Shown here one piece after another: positions 16,841 through 28,373 of a stretch of 64,000 bases of DNA. The stretch is from Myxococcus fulvus. GTDB taxonomy: Bacteria > Myxococcota > Myxococcia > Myxococcales > Myxococcaceae. A program made the translations under genes and the position numbers. The first letter of the stretch is position 1; every line of letters begins with the position of its first letter. Under the pieces are notes generated by a model. It was not told where the DNA came from and did not search any database. It saw only the letters and a program-made list of their open reading frames with translations. The DNA is taken from the NCBI RefSeq assembly GCF_900111765.1, contig NZ_FOIB01000006.1, positions 186,001 through 250,000 on the forward strand, given 5' to 3'.

Positions 16841-18610
16841 ATGACACGCATCCTCAACGGGCTGGGCCTGGTGGCCCTGCTCGGCCTCATCCTGGCGCCC
16901 GTCGCCCACGCGGACATCGTGGACGACGTGTGGCGCGGCACGAATGTCCGCCTCAACGCCGCGCGCATCCACGTGCGCGGCAACGACTACGCCACGGGCT
17001 ACTGGCTGCTGCCCAAGTCGGCGGGCACCCTGAACCTGCACGTCCCGGCGAGCACCTTCGGCGTGAACTCCGACCTGGTGCTGAACCTGTGGGGCTCGCG
17101 CAGCGGCAACGTCATCACCTGGACCTTCGACGACACGCTGCCCTCGCCGTACTACCTGGGCGACGCCAACAGCGTCACGCGCGTGCGCGGCACGCTCAAG
17201 GCCTTCGCCCGCCAGGTGCGCGGCGCGGATGACCCCTCCTGTGAGAGCGCCTCCTGTCCGCACAACGTCGAACTGGTGCTGACGGGTGGCAGCCAGGTCT
17301 GGGTGGATGGCTACACGGACATCGTCTTCAAGTTCTACTGGACGGAGCCGGTGCAGGTCCGTCAGTTCGTGGCGTACGCGGGCGTGCCGCGTCCTCGCCT
17401 GGCGGCGCTCCGGGTGCTGACGTCCACCAACCGCTGCCCCTCCTCGAGCGCCACGGAGCTGTCGGGTGAGGTCGTCCTGAGCAGCCCCGCGCCCGCGGGT
17501 GGAACGCTGGTGGAGCTCTTCAGCGTGGACGCGAGCGTGGGAGTCCTCAACGTGCGCGTGCCCGAGGCCCAGCGCACCGCGCGCTTTGCCCTCCGGCTGC
17601 CACCGCATTGGGGCGGGCCCACCGTCATCCAGGGCTCCTCGGGCGGCATGCTCCAGTCGCAGCGGGTCGCCCTCAACCGGTGCGTCACCCAGGTGTTCGA
17701 GTTCACCCGGTGGCGTCAGCTCCCGACGGTGTCGATTGCCCGCCTCATCACCAACGAGGGCGCGGTCATCGCCCGCCTGGCGAACGACGAGTCGGACAGC
17801 CTCATCACGAGCAAGTCCACCGTGCAGTCGCTGCGCGAGGCGCTCGGCGTGGACCGCGTCGACGTGAAGTCCGTCAGCGCCAGCGGAGACCTGTTCGGCA
17901 CCGCGTACTCGTACAAGGGCCCGGCCGCGGTCCGGATGAAGTCGAACGAGGTGAAGGCGGGCGCGCAGCTGCGGGTCGACGGCTACGAGGCCCTGGTGGG
18001 CAACGCGCACGGCACGCCGCTGGTGCGCTGGCCCGACGACAAGGACGTCGTCTACGTCGTCGATGAGGTCGGCCCCGCGAAGCGCGAGGCGCTGACGGGG
18101 CTCGGCTCGGAGCGCCTGTTCTTCAACGCGCTGGGTGAGTCGGCCGCCGTGGTGCAGACGGAGAGCGGCCCTCGCGCGGCGCTCATCGCCGGCAAGGAGC
18201 GTCACATCCTCCTGGAGCTGGAGTCGGACATCGCCGCGCTCAACGACGTGGGCACGGTGCTGGGCACCGCGCGCATCTCCGGCAAGCAGAGCCAGCCCTT
18301 CCGGTGGACCCGCGAGAAGGGCGGCGAGCTCTTGCCCCTGCCCGAGGGCGCGCTGTCCGCGAGGGCCCTGGGCCTCAACGCCAGCAACTGGGTGGTGGGC
18401 ACGGCCACGGCGGAGGACAAGTCCCAGCTCGCGTTCATCACCCCGCCGGACGGGGAGAAGAGCTACCCGCTCTCCCAGCTCGCGCCCAAGGAGCTGGAGA
18501 AGGCGGGCCTGCGCATCGTGGAGGCCCTGTCCATCTCCGACAACCTCGAGGTGCTGGTCCGCGCCGTGGATGGCGACGGCAAGTCCGTGCACCTGGTGCT
18601 CAGCCCGTGA
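16841..18610 (+). CDS. Exported protein of unknown family
   Basis: 589 aa with a clear signal peptide (MTRILNGLGLVALLGLILA, cleavage near AHA-DIV at residue 25). The mature protein looks beta-rich throughout. A CESASCPHN cysteine pair lies near residue 130, and another cysteine pair brackets the segment from NRCPSSS to LNRCVTQ. The C-terminal third has alternating short strands with LGTARISGKQSQPFRW and LNASNWVVGTATAEDK, which look like beta-propeller or HAF-type repeats. No family recognised. It lies 48 bases after the helical-repeat gene and is likely in the same operon. Confidence 0.78.
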   Translation: MTRILNGLGLVALLGLILAPVAHADIVDDVWRGTNVRLNAARIHVRGNDYATGYWLLPKSAGTLNLHVPASTFGVNSDLVLNLWGSRSGNVITWTFDDTLPSPYYLGDANSVTRVRGTLKAFARQVRGADDPSCESASCPHNVELVLTGGSQVWVDGYTDIVFKFYWTEPVQVRQFVAYAGVPRPRLAALRVLTSTNRCPSSSATELSGEVVLSSPAPAGGTLVELFSVDASVGVLNVRVPEAQRTARFALRLPPHWGGPTVIQGSSGGMLQSQRVALNRCVTQVFEFTRWRQLPTVSIARLITNEGAVIARLANDESDSLITSKSTVQSLREALGVDRVDVKSVSASGDLFGTAYSYKGPAAVRMKSNEVKAGAQLRVDGYEALVGNAHGTPLVRWPDDKDVVYVVDEVGPAKREALTGLGSERLFFNALGESAAVVQTESGPRAALIAGKERHILLELESDIAALNDVGTVLGTARISGKQSQPFRWTREKGGELLPLPEGALSARALGLNASNWVVGTATAEDKSQLAFITPPDGEKSYPLSQLAPKELEKAGLRIVEALSISDNLEVLVRAVDGDGKSVHLVLSP

Positions 18611-18663
18611 GCGGCGCGGAGCCGGTGCACCCCATGTCCTTCCAAGCAACGAGGAACCCCATC

Positions 18664-19386
18664 GTGAACCTGAACTCGCCCCTGCGGGGGCTCCTGATGC
18701 TGTGCATGGTCGTCATGGCGGGCTGCGGAAGCTGCCAGGGCGGCAACTCCGAATGCGACCCCGGTCAGTATGGAACCAACGGCTGCGCGTGCCGCACGGA
18801 CTCCGCGGGCTGTGACACGGGCCTGGCCTGCAACAGCGGCACGTGCGTGCCGTGCGGCGGCGAGGGGCAGGAGTGCTGCGTCGCCGCCTCCGCCACGTAC
18901 TGCGGCGGCTCGCTGATGTGCGTGATGGAGTCGGGCGGGGAGCTCTGCCGCAACTGCGGCGACGTGGGCGAGGCGTGCTGCAACTCGTCGGGCAGCCAGG
19001 TCTGCAACGCCGGCGGCAACTGCATGGGGGGGACGTGCCAGTCCATCGCCGCCACCGCGTGCGACGCGGGCGGAACGGTGTTCTCCCTGGGCATCGAGAC
19101 CAAGCAGTTCTGCGCGGTGCGCGTCGTGGACGTGCGTGCGACGTCGGCGCAGAAGGCGATGGAGTGCGCCACCGCCAGCGCGCTGTTCGACCCGATGACG
19201 GAGGTGCTCACCGCCACGCCCAACATCCCCATCCAGGACATCGAGGTCTGCGTGGAGACGGCGGCGGAGGGTCGGCGCACCACCACCGTCCGGGCCTTCG
19301 GCGAGTACGAGGCCCAGCGCTGCGCGCGCTTCACGCGCTGCGGGAACGACGGCTGCCTCTCCGTCCGGCTGGGGGCCTGCCGGTAG
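18664..19386 (+). CDS. Cysteine-rich lipoprotein
   Basis: 240 aa with a lipoprotein signal ending MAGC, the Cys being residue 20 or so. The mature N-terminal half is very rich in Cys and Gly (CGGEGQECCV, CGDVGEACCN, CNAGGNCMGGTC). This repeated pattern is common in myxobacterial surface lipoproteins and suggests a disulfide-knotted stalk. The C-terminal half is an ordinary alpha/beta segment with two more Cys pairs. GTG at 18664 is chosen because GAGGAA is well placed and the signal peptide starts there; ATG at 18634 is the alternative. Last gene of the exported cluster. Confidence 0.78.
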   Translation: MNLNSPLRGLLMLCMVVMAGCGSCQGGNSECDPGQYGTNGCACRTDSAGCDTGLACNSGTCVPCGGEGQECCVAASATYCGGSLMCVMESGGELCRNCGDVGEACCNSSGSQVCNAGGNCMGGTCQSIAATACDAGGTVFSLGIETKQFCAVRVVDVRATSAQKAMECATASALFDPMTEVLTATPNIPIQDIEVCVETAAEGRRTTTVRAFGEYEAQRCARFTRCGNDGCLSVRLGACR

Positions 19387-19492
19387 CGCGCGAAGGGGAA
19401 CTGGAGCGTGGCCGCCTTGGGGGGCGACCTCGCTCCCACGCGCCGCGGCGAGGGTCATCGAAGGCCCTCGTCGTGGCCGTGGTTTCAAAGGC

Positions 19493-20800
19493 TCAGGGCT
19501 TGCCCAGCAGCTCCAGCGCGGACGTCGTCAGCGCGGTGACGCCGGTGCGCAGCGTGCGCTCGCGGTCCGGGATGAAGCCGGAGGAGTGCAGGGACGGGAG
19601 CGGCTCGCCGCCCGAGCGGGCCTGGAGGAAGCGCTGCGGCTCCACCGCGCCCAGCCACAGGAGCACGGCGGGGACTCCGGCGCGGCCGTACTCGGAGAAG
19701 TCCTCGCCGCCCATGACGGGCTGGGCCTCTCCGACGTTCTTCTCGCCGAGCACGCGCACCACGGCCTCGGTGAGGCGGCGGGTGAGGGCCGGGTCGTTGT
19801 AGGTGGCGGGCGTGCCCTCGGTGACGTCGACCTTGGGCGGACGCGTGGCGCCGGAGGCCAGGGCCTCCGCCTTGGCGATGCGCTCGATGCCCTCCAGGAG
19901 CGCCTTGCGGACCTCGGGCTTGTAGGAGCGCACGGTGAGCTGCAGGCGCACGTCGTCCGGGATGATGTTGTGCTTGGTGCCGCCGTGGATGGAGCCCACC
20001 GTCACCACCGCGGGCTCCAGCGGGTGCTTCTCCCGGCTGACCAGCGTCTGGAGCGCGAGCACCGTGCGCGCGGCAATCAGGATGGGGTCCACCGTCGTGT
20101 GCGGGTAGGCGCCGTGTCCGCCCTTGCCGAAGAGGGTGATGTCCACCGAGTCCACGTGGGCCATGGCGTAACCGGACACGTACTCCACGCGGCCCGCGGG
20201 CGCCGCGGTGGTGTTGTGCAGCGCCACCGCGAAGTCGGGCTTGGGGAAGCGCTTGAAGAGCCCATCCGCGAGCATCTTCCGCGCGCCGGCCCCAATCTCC
20301 TCCGCGGGCTGGCCCACCATCATCAGCGTGCCCTTCCACTGGTCCTTCTTGCGCGAAAGCAGCGTCGCCGTGCCCATCCACACCGTCATGTGCACGTCAT
20401 GTCCGCAGGCGTGCATCACCGGCACCGTCTGCCCGTCGCCGCCCTTCACCTGCACCTTGCTGGCGTAGGGCAGGCCCGTCTTCTCCTCCATCGGCAATGC
20501 GTCCAGGTCCGTGCGCAGCATGACGGTGGGGCCGGGGCCGTTGCGCAAGAGCGCCACCACGCCCGTGCCTCCGACGCCCGTGGTGACGTCGAAGCCCAGC
20601 TTGCGCAGCCGCTCGGCCAGCTTCGCGGCGGTCTTCTCCTCCTGGAAGGACAGCTCGGGGTGCTGGTGCAAGTCGCGGTACAGCGCGTCCAGGTCCGGGT
20701 AGAGGCCGTCGAGTCCACCCAGCACGGGGGACGGCTGCGCGCGCGAGGTGGGCGCGGTCAGCAGGGCGATGAGCAGGGCCAGCAGGGAAGGGCGGTTCAC
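19493..20800 (-). CDS. Exported M20D amidohydrolase (hippurate/IAA-amino acid hydrolase type)
   Basis: 435 aa with a signal peptide (MNRPSLLALLIALL to about residue 21) that indicates export. The mature part is an M20D metal-dependent amidohydrolase: HACGHDVHM with the metal-binding Cys and His, GQPAEE with the Glu pair, HNIIPDDV, and late MGGEDFSEY and LHSSGFIP. Such enzymes cleave N-acyl amino acids or amide-linked small molecules; the substrate here is unknown. GTG at 20800 is preferred since GGAG precedes it and the signal peptide starts there; a GTG at 20836 is possible. Convergent with the lipoprotein gene. Confidence 0.88.
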   Translation of the reverse strand: MNRPSLLALLIALLTAPTSRAQPSPVLGGLDGLYPDLDALYRDLHQHPELSFQEEKTAAKLAERLRKLGFDVTTGVGGTGVVALLRNGPGPTVMLRTDLDALPMEEKTGLPYASKVQVKGGDGQTVPVMHACGHDVHMTVWMGTATLLSRKKDQWKGTLMMVGQPAEEIGAGARKMLADGLFKRFPKPDFAVALHNTTAAPAGRVEYVSGYAMAHVDSVDITLFGKGGHGAYPHTTVDPILIAARTVLALQTLVSREKHPLEPAVVTVGSIHGGTKHNIIPDDVRLQLTVRSYKPEVRKALLEGIERIAKAEALASGATRPPKVDVTEGTPATYNDPALTRRLTEAVVRVLGEKNVGEAQPVMGGEDFSEYGRAGVPAVLLWLGAVEPQRFLQARSGGEPLPSLHSSGFIPDRERTLRTGVTALTTSALELLGKP

Positions 20801-20885
20801 CAGGAGGTCTCCGGTCCGTTTCGAGGGCGGGGCCACTACAGCACATCGCGCGAGGCCCCGGCTTCCACGCCGCCCTGTCGCCGGG

Positions 20886-21974
20886 TCATCCCGGACGCAT
20901 CGACGCGAGTCGTGCCCGCTCCACGTCCGGCGCGAAGCCCGTGCCGCGCAGGAAGTCGAACCAGCGCTCCAGCACCGTCTCCACCGGCGGCAGCTCCACG
21001 CCCATCCGCCGGGCCATGGCGAGTGCGGGCTCCACCGGGTAGCGGGCGGTGTCGAGGAAGTCGAGCGACTCGGTGGCCGCGCCCAGCAGCCGCTCGGGCA
21101 GCCATCGCACCCATGACACCGGCAGCGGCAGGCGAGGCGCGCGTCGGCCCGAGCGTCGCGCGGCCCAGCGAATCAGCTCATGGAACGTGGGCGAGCCCGG
21201 GTCCATCAGCGTGTACTCCTGGCCCGCGGCCTCCGGCACCTCCACCACGCCCGCCATGAAGCGCGCCACCGTGTCCACCGCGACCACGGGGACGAAGGTG
21301 TCCTTCGAGCCCAAGAGGACCGGCATCTTCCCGGCATGCACCTGGGCCACGGTGTCGCCGAGCCCCAGGCTCTGCACCGTCGCGCCGGTGCGACTGTCCC
21401 CGATGACGGAGGACGGGTGCACCGTGGTGAGGGGGACACCGAGCCGCGCGGCGGTCTCCACCGCGACCTTGTGGGACAGGCCCTTGGACGCCTCATAGGC
21501 GCCGGCGTCGTGGAAGCTCAGCGGGGGCGCGGGGACGATTCGCCCGGAGGCGTCGAGTCGTGGGCCGATGCGATAGCCTCCCACGAGCACGAGTCGGCGC
21601 AGCGAGGTCAGGCCCGCGGCCAGCTCCACCACGGCGCGCGTGCCCTCCACGTTGGTGCGCTGGGCCTCCTCGGGCGACAGGTGCCAGGCGAAGCGCGCCC
21701 CCAGGTGGAACACGTCGCGCACACCCTGGAGGGCCGCGGTGTCCTCCGGAGTGAGTCCCAGGCGCGGCGCGTCCAGGTCTCCCTCCAGGAACACGAGCCG
21801 CTCGGGTGCACCCCCGAGCGCCGCCACCCAGTCCTGGTAGGACTGACTGCGTCCCTGGGCATTGCGAGCGAGCACGGCGACGCGTCGTCCGCGCCGCGTC
21901 AGCTCCGGCACGAGCCAGCGCCCCAGCAATCCCGTGGCGCCGATGACGAGCGAGTCCGGTGACGAATCCTTCAT
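20886..21974 (-). CDS. Extended SDR family NAD(P)-dependent epimerase/reductase
   Basis: 362 aa. Rossmann motif GATGLLG at residues 13-19, and catalytic YEASK near residue 180. Extended short-chain dehydrogenases with this layout include dihydroflavonol reductases and sugar epimerases; the substrate cannot be read from sequence. It lies 80 bases downstream of the tetR gene on the same strand, with a palindrome just before its ATG, so it is probably the gene that the TetR protein controls. Confidence 0.85.
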   Translation of the reverse strand: MKDSSPDSLVIGATGLLGRWLVPELTRRGRRVAVLARNAQGRSQSYQDWVAALGGAPERLVFLEGDLDAPRLGLTPEDTAALQGVRDVFHLGARFAWHLSPEEAQRTNVEGTRAVVELAAGLTSLRRLVLVGGYRIGPRLDASGRIVPAPPLSFHDAGAYEASKGLSHKVAVETAARLGVPLTTVHPSSVIGDSRTGATVQSLGLGDTVAQVHAGKMPVLLGSKDTFVPVVAVDTVARFMAGVVEVPEAAGQEYTLMDPGSPTFHELIRWAARRSGRRAPRLPLPVSWVRWLPERLLGAATESLDFLDTARYPVEPALAMARRMGVELPPVETVLERWFDFLRGTGFAPDVERARLASMRPG

Positions 21975-21986
21975 GACGACCTCTGT

Positions 21987-22006
21987 ATCTAGACCAGTCT
22001 ACATAT
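21987..22006. promoter_or_regulatory. Candidate TetR-family operator palindrome
   Basis: TATCTAGACCAGTCTACATA: half sites TAGAC and GTCTA (21990-21994 and 21997-22001) are perfect, and the extended 9-base arms differ at one position. It lies 13-32 bases upstream of the epimerase ATG, inside the tetR-epimerase gap, where a bound repressor would block transcription. The TAGAC/GTCTA form is like operators of several TetR-family repressors such as NemR. Binding is inference. Confidence 0.55.
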
Positions 22007-22054
22007 TCTGGAGTCGCGCCGACGCGGCCCATCCGCGCACGGCGTGGGCCGCAC

Positions 22055-22627
22055 TCATTCGAGTGAGAGCAGGCGCTCCAGTTCCTTGGAGAGCTCCTCG
22101 ACGGGAGCCCGGCTGCGGTGGGCGCGCATGAGCAACAGCGCGCCCTCGATGGAGGAGAGCACCAGGGCGGCGCGACGGCGCGACTCGGCGGCCGTGAGTC
22201 CCTCGGCGCGGAGCCGCTCGGTGAGCAGCTGCTGCCAGGACTGGAGCGCCTCGGCGGCGGCTGCGCGCACCGGCTCGGGCGTGGCGCCGGAGGACAGCAC
22301 CACGGCGGAGACGGGACAGCCCTTCTCGAAGCCGGAGGCCTCGGCCCGGTCCGCCAGCTGCGTGAGCGCGCGACGCAGCCCGGTGACGAGCCCCTTGGAT
22401 GAGGCGAGGTGCTCGCCGAGCAGCCGCGTCACCTCCGCGGACGAGGCCTGGAGGGCTTCGACGGCGAGCTGCTCCTTGCCCCCCGGGAAGTGGAAGTAGA
22501 GCGAGCCCCGAGGCGCCTTGCCGGCCTCGAGCAGCTCGTTGATGCCCGCGCCGGCATACCCCGAGCGCTCCAGCATCTCCGCCGCGGCGGCAATCATCCG
22601 CCGACGAGTGTCCTCACCCTTGCTCAC
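22055..22627 (-). CDS. TetR/AcrR family transcriptional regulator
   Basis: 190 aa. N-terminal TetR DNA-binding domain with TRRRMIAAAAEMLERSGYAG and the recognition-helix region APRGSLYFHFPGGKEQL. The C-terminal ligand domain (about 70-185) is of the type with GCPVSAVVL that is common in AcrR/LmrA-like regulators. GTG at 22627 gives the expected N-terminus; a longer in-frame reading upstream is antisense to the methyltransferase-like gene and is rejected. Upstream of the epimerase gene on the same strand. Confidence 0.9.
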   Translation of the reverse strand: MSKGEDTRRRMIAAAAEMLERSGYAGAGINELLEAGKAPRGSLYFHFPGGKEQLAVEALQASSAEVTRLLGEHLASSKGLVTGLRRALTQLADRAEASGFEKGCPVSAVVLSSGATPEPVRAAAAEALQSWQQLLTERLRAEGLTAAESRRRAALVLSSIEGALLLMRAHRSRAPVEELSKELERLLSLE

Positions 22628-22682
22628 GCATGGGTGAATATACCGCTCATCATATTCTGTCGAGCCCTTCGACGTCAGGGCT

Positions 22683-23366
22683 TCAGCGCTGGCCCTTGCC
22701 CAGGCGGGCGATGAAGAGCACGTGGCGGGGGCCCTTGGTGCCGTGGGCGTGGGGGTGGAGGACCTCCACGGTGAAGCCGCACTTCTCCAGTCGGCGCTCG
22801 AAGCCGGGGGCGGGGCCGGCGCTCCAGACGCCGAGCGTGCCACCGGAGCGCAGGGCGCGCGCCGCGTTGGACAGACCAGGCAGGCCATAGAGGCCCTGGT
22901 TGTCGGGATGGGTGAGCGCGGTGGGGCCGTTGTCCACGTCGAGCAGGATGGTGTCGAACGTCTGCGGGTTGTGGGCCATGACGCGACTGACGTCGGCCTC
23001 GACCACGGAGACGCGCTTGTCCTCCAGCGGCGCGCCGGCGAGGGGCGACAGGTGCGGTCCCCGGTTCCAGGCGACGACGGTGGGAAGCAGCTCCGCCACG
23101 GTGACTTGAACACCCGGGCCCACGGCGTCCAGCACGGCGCGGACGGTGTAGCCGAAGCCGAGCCCCCCGACGAGCACCCGTCCGGTGCCCCGGCTCGCCA
23201 GCTCCGCGCAGCCGGCCTTCGCGAGCGCCTCCTCGGAGCCGTGCATGCGACTGGACATCAGCGTCTGTCCGCGCACGCGCAGGACGAACTCGTCCCCTCG
23301 GCGGACCAGGGTGAGCTCCCCCACGCCCGGGACGTGGGCGGTCTTGAGTGTCTCCCAGGGCTTCAT
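22683..23366 (-). CDS. Spermidine synthase-like (class I methyltransferase fold) protein
   Basis: 227 aa with the SpeE-type Rossmann core: VLVGGLGFGYTVRAVLDA binds a nucleoside-type cofactor, VAELLP follows on strand two, and EADVSRVM then TILLDVDNGP form the loop after strand four. Proteins of this group are often annotated as spermidine synthase, but the SpeE gatekeeping residues are not obvious, so the true reaction is uncertain. It stands alone, upstream of tetR on the same strand. Confidence 0.8.
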   Translation of the reverse strand: MKPWETLKTAHVPGVGELTLVRRGDEFVLRVRGQTLMSSRMHGSEEALAKAGCAELASRGTGRVLVGGLGFGYTVRAVLDAVGPGVQVTVAELLPTVVAWNRGPHLSPLAGAPLEDKRVSVVEADVSRVMAHNPQTFDTILLDVDNGPTALTHPDNQGLYGLPGLSNAARALRSGGTLGVWSAGPAPGFERRLEKCGFTVEVLHPHAHGTKGPRHVLFIARLGKGQR

Positions 23367-23529
23367 GCGCCCGGCTCATCGCCTGGAGCGGGCCCGGGGT
23401 CAAGCACTCCGCGCGGCACGCCCGGCCCTCGTGCCTCCGCCTGTGTGCAATGCCCCGTGCCGTCCTCATCCATACCCCCGCGAGGGCGCCAGGTCGCGGC
23501 GTCGTCCCACCGGAGGAGGCATCCAGGCC

Positions 23530-24120
23530 ATGAACGAGCGCGAGGCTTACCTGCAGAAGATGGACGCCGAGAGGCAGCGCATCGACGCGCGAATCGCGGA
23601 GGTCGAGGCGCAATCCGACATCCGCCAGGCACAGGACGAGGTCCAGGAGCTGAGGGGCGTGAAGCAGCGTCGCGAGGCGTTCCGCCGCAAGCTGGAAGAG
23701 CTGCGTCAGCGCGGCACCGAGGACTTCGAGCGGGGCAAGCAGGAGCTGCTGCGTGCCTGTGACGACACCCGCAAATCACTCGACGACGCGGAGGCGCAGG
23801 CGGACCAGCGGCGCGCGGCCTACGAGCGCAAGCGCGAGGCGGAGCTGCGACAGCTGGGGGCCCAGTTCGACGGGTACGAGGCGGACATCTCCCGCTCCCG
23901 CGCGGAGGACTCGCTGCTCACGAAGGAGGAGCTGCACTTCCTGCGCTCGTCGTTCTCCAGCACGGGCGAGGCGCTGCGGCGCTTGATGAAGGCACGGGGC
24001 GGCGAGTGGGCGCGGCTTCGCGGGGAGTACGAGGCGTCCTGGCGCGAGCTCGTCGAGAACTCGCGCAAGATTCGCGCGGACAGTCCCGAGGCGTCGCAGA
24101 CACCGCCATCCCCGTCCTGA
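23530..24120 (+). CDS. Coiled-coil protein of unknown function
   Basis: 196 aa, highly charged and helical. Heptad-like Leu/Ala patterns run from about residue 5 to 125 (ERQRIDARIAEVEAQ, LEELRQRGTEDFERGKQEL). No signal peptide or membrane segment. The C-terminal 20 residues are Pro/Ser-rich. The sequence resembles generic scaffolding or spacer proteins and carries no family signature that I know. It is upstream of the DUF4157 gene on the same strand, 142 bases away; joint function is possible but unproven. Confidence 0.75.
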   Translation: MNEREAYLQKMDAERQRIDARIAEVEAQSDIRQAQDEVQELRGVKQRREAFRRKLEELRQRGTEDFERGKQELLRACDDTRKSLDDAEAQADQRRAAYERKREAELRQLGAQFDGYEADISRSRAEDSLLTKEELHFLRSSFSSTGEALRRLMKARGGEWARLRGEYEASWRELVENSRKIRADSPEASQTPPSPS

Positions 24121-24262
24121 GTTCGCGAGGGGACTCAGGACGTCCCACGCTCCAGGAGGACGTGCTCCGGCGTGACGCGGCCCTCGGGTCGCGACACCCG
24201 GCGCATCCTGTCGGCGCTGGAGACGGGCACGGTACATTTCGAGCCTCTCCCGGAGGTATCGC

Positions 24263-25666
24263 ATGGGCGTGTTCGTCGAGCCGTCGCAGTCCTCGCGCGA
24301 GTCCACCTCCGCGTCCTCGGCGGGAGCCGGCGCCACGGAGGGTGGCTCGTCGCGCACGAGGGCCCTGGGCGCGCTCCAGCAGGCGCTGGACTCCTCCCCT
24401 CGGGTGGTGGCGCAGGCGAAGCAGGCGCAGACGCTCCAGCGCCGCGCTTCGCCGCGCAACGACACGGGCCTTCCGGACTCGCTGAAGTCCGGCGTTGAGT
24501 CCCTGTCCGGCATGTCGCTGGACGACGTGCGCGTGCACTACAACTCCTCCGCGCCCGCGCAGCTCCAGGCCCTGGCCTACACGCAGGGCTCGGACATCCA
24601 CGTGGCGCCCGGCCAGGAGAAGCACCTGGCTCACGAGGCGTGGCACGTCGTGCAGCAGAAGCAGGGCCGCGTGCGGCCCACGGCCCAGTTGCAGGGGGCC
24701 GCGCTCAACGATGACTCGGGCCTCGAGCTCGAGGCCGACGCCATGTCCGCGCGAGCCTCCAGGCTCCCGGCGGCGTCCTCTCACGCTGTGGCGACCGCGC
24801 AGCTCAATGCGACGCCGAGCACCGGGGCAGGGGCGAGCGTCCCCATCCAGCGTGTCGCGGTGCAGCTCGGCGCGGATGGCGCGGGCAACATCAACAACGT
24901 GAACGTGGGCGGGCGCGCGGGCTCGTTGTGGCCCACGGAGCGCCACCACACCACGCCCTGGCAGACGTACCTGGACACGCTCGACGGCGCGCTGCTCGGG
25001 CGCACGCCGGACGCCGCCGTCGCGCGGATGAACGGGCTGGACAACCACCTGCGGAACCTGCCGGGGTGGGACCTGGTCGATAGCCTCGAGGGGCCCAAGC
25101 AGGCGCACCTCCAGGCGGAGATCGCCGAGCTGGCGCTCCGTCGTGCCACGGCCAACGGCGCCGCGGCCGGCTCGGCCGCGCAGCTCTTCGCGCTCCAGGG
25201 CTACATCCAGCAGTGGCTCACCGTGCGCAGCAAGCTGCCCCTGTCCCAGGCGAACTTCGGAGGCGGCGCGGTCACCGTGGCGGCGGACGCGGGCGTGGCC
25301 CGGGCCGGTAACCTCGCGGGCGGCGGAGGTGTCACCGACGTGGAGCTGCGAGCGGCGCTGCTGCGCCTCTTCGACTTCGGCTCCGTGGCGAACCTGCAGA
25401 CGGACGAGGACGGGACCGAGGACCCCGCGGAGTATCGGGCCTTCGGCCTGAGCCGGAACGACACTGCCGAGAACCTCGATGAGCTTCGGGAGCTGGCATT
25501 CCGGCAGCATGCCCGGTCCATCCGGAGGGCCTACCCCCAGGCCTTCGCTCGCCTCTACGCGAACTCCCAGGAGATGGTGGACGACATGGAGGCGCGCTGG
25601 GCGGATGGCGACGAGTCCGAGGCGTCGGAGGACTCCGAGATGTCGGACGCCTCCGACTCCGACTGA
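24263..25666 (+). CDS. DUF4157 domain protein (eCIS-associated), possible toxin cargo
   Basis: 467 aa. A low-complexity Ser/Ala N-terminus (1-35) precedes a DUF4157 domain at about 68-145. The domain has GLPDSLKSGVESLSGMSLDDV, VHYNSS and metallopeptidase-type HEAWH (His124, Glu125, His128). DUF4157 proteins are known as frequent companions or cargos of extracellular contractile injection systems. The region after residue 200 contains TERHHTTPW (His228-His229), similar to the RHH-x-x-PW motif of HNH-like toxin domains. The tail is acidic (DESEASEDSEMSDASDSD). GGAGG precedes the ATG by 7 bases. No injection-system genes lie in the window. Confidence 0.82.
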   Translation: MGVFVEPSQSSRESTSASSAGAGATEGGSSRTRALGALQQALDSSPRVVAQAKQAQTLQRRASPRNDTGLPDSLKSGVESLSGMSLDDVRVHYNSSAPAQLQALAYTQGSDIHVAPGQEKHLAHEAWHVVQQKQGRVRPTAQLQGAALNDDSGLELEADAMSARASRLPAASSHAVATAQLNATPSTGAGASVPIQRVAVQLGADGAGNINNVNVGGRAGSLWPTERHHTTPWQTYLDTLDGALLGRTPDAAVARMNGLDNHLRNLPGWDLVDSLEGPKQAHLQAEIAELALRRATANGAAAGSAAQLFALQGYIQQWLTVRSKLPLSQANFGGGAVTVAADAGVARAGNLAGGGGVTDVELRAALLRLFDFGSVANLQTDEDGTEDPAEYRAFGLSRNDTAENLDELRELAFRQHARSIRRAYPQAFARLYANSQEMVDDMEARWADGDESEASEDSEMSDASDSD

Positions 25667-25680
25667 GCCCCGCCCACGAA

Positions 25681-25722
25681 GAAGCCCCCCGCCCATCCAC
25701 GAGGGACGGGGCAGGGGGCTTC
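25681..25722. terminator. Bidirectional hairpin terminator between DUF4157 gene and clpB
   Basis: GAAGCCCCC at 25681-25689 pairs perfectly with GGGGGCTTC at 25714-25722. It sits between two converging genes, 14 bases after the DUF4157 stop and 26 bases past the clpB stop. T-runs are weak on both sides, as is usual in this GC-rich DNA. Confidence 0.7.
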
Positions 25723-25748
25723 GGGTGCTTCCCGCGTCGCGGCCGTGC

Positions 25749-28373
<2,625 letters not shown>

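Noticed and set aside
22628..23113. N-terminal extension of the TetR gene
   Set aside because: The in-frame upstream codons run antisense through the methyltransferase-like gene and read as Arg/Pro/Ser-rich shadow; the true N-terminus is the GTG at 22627.
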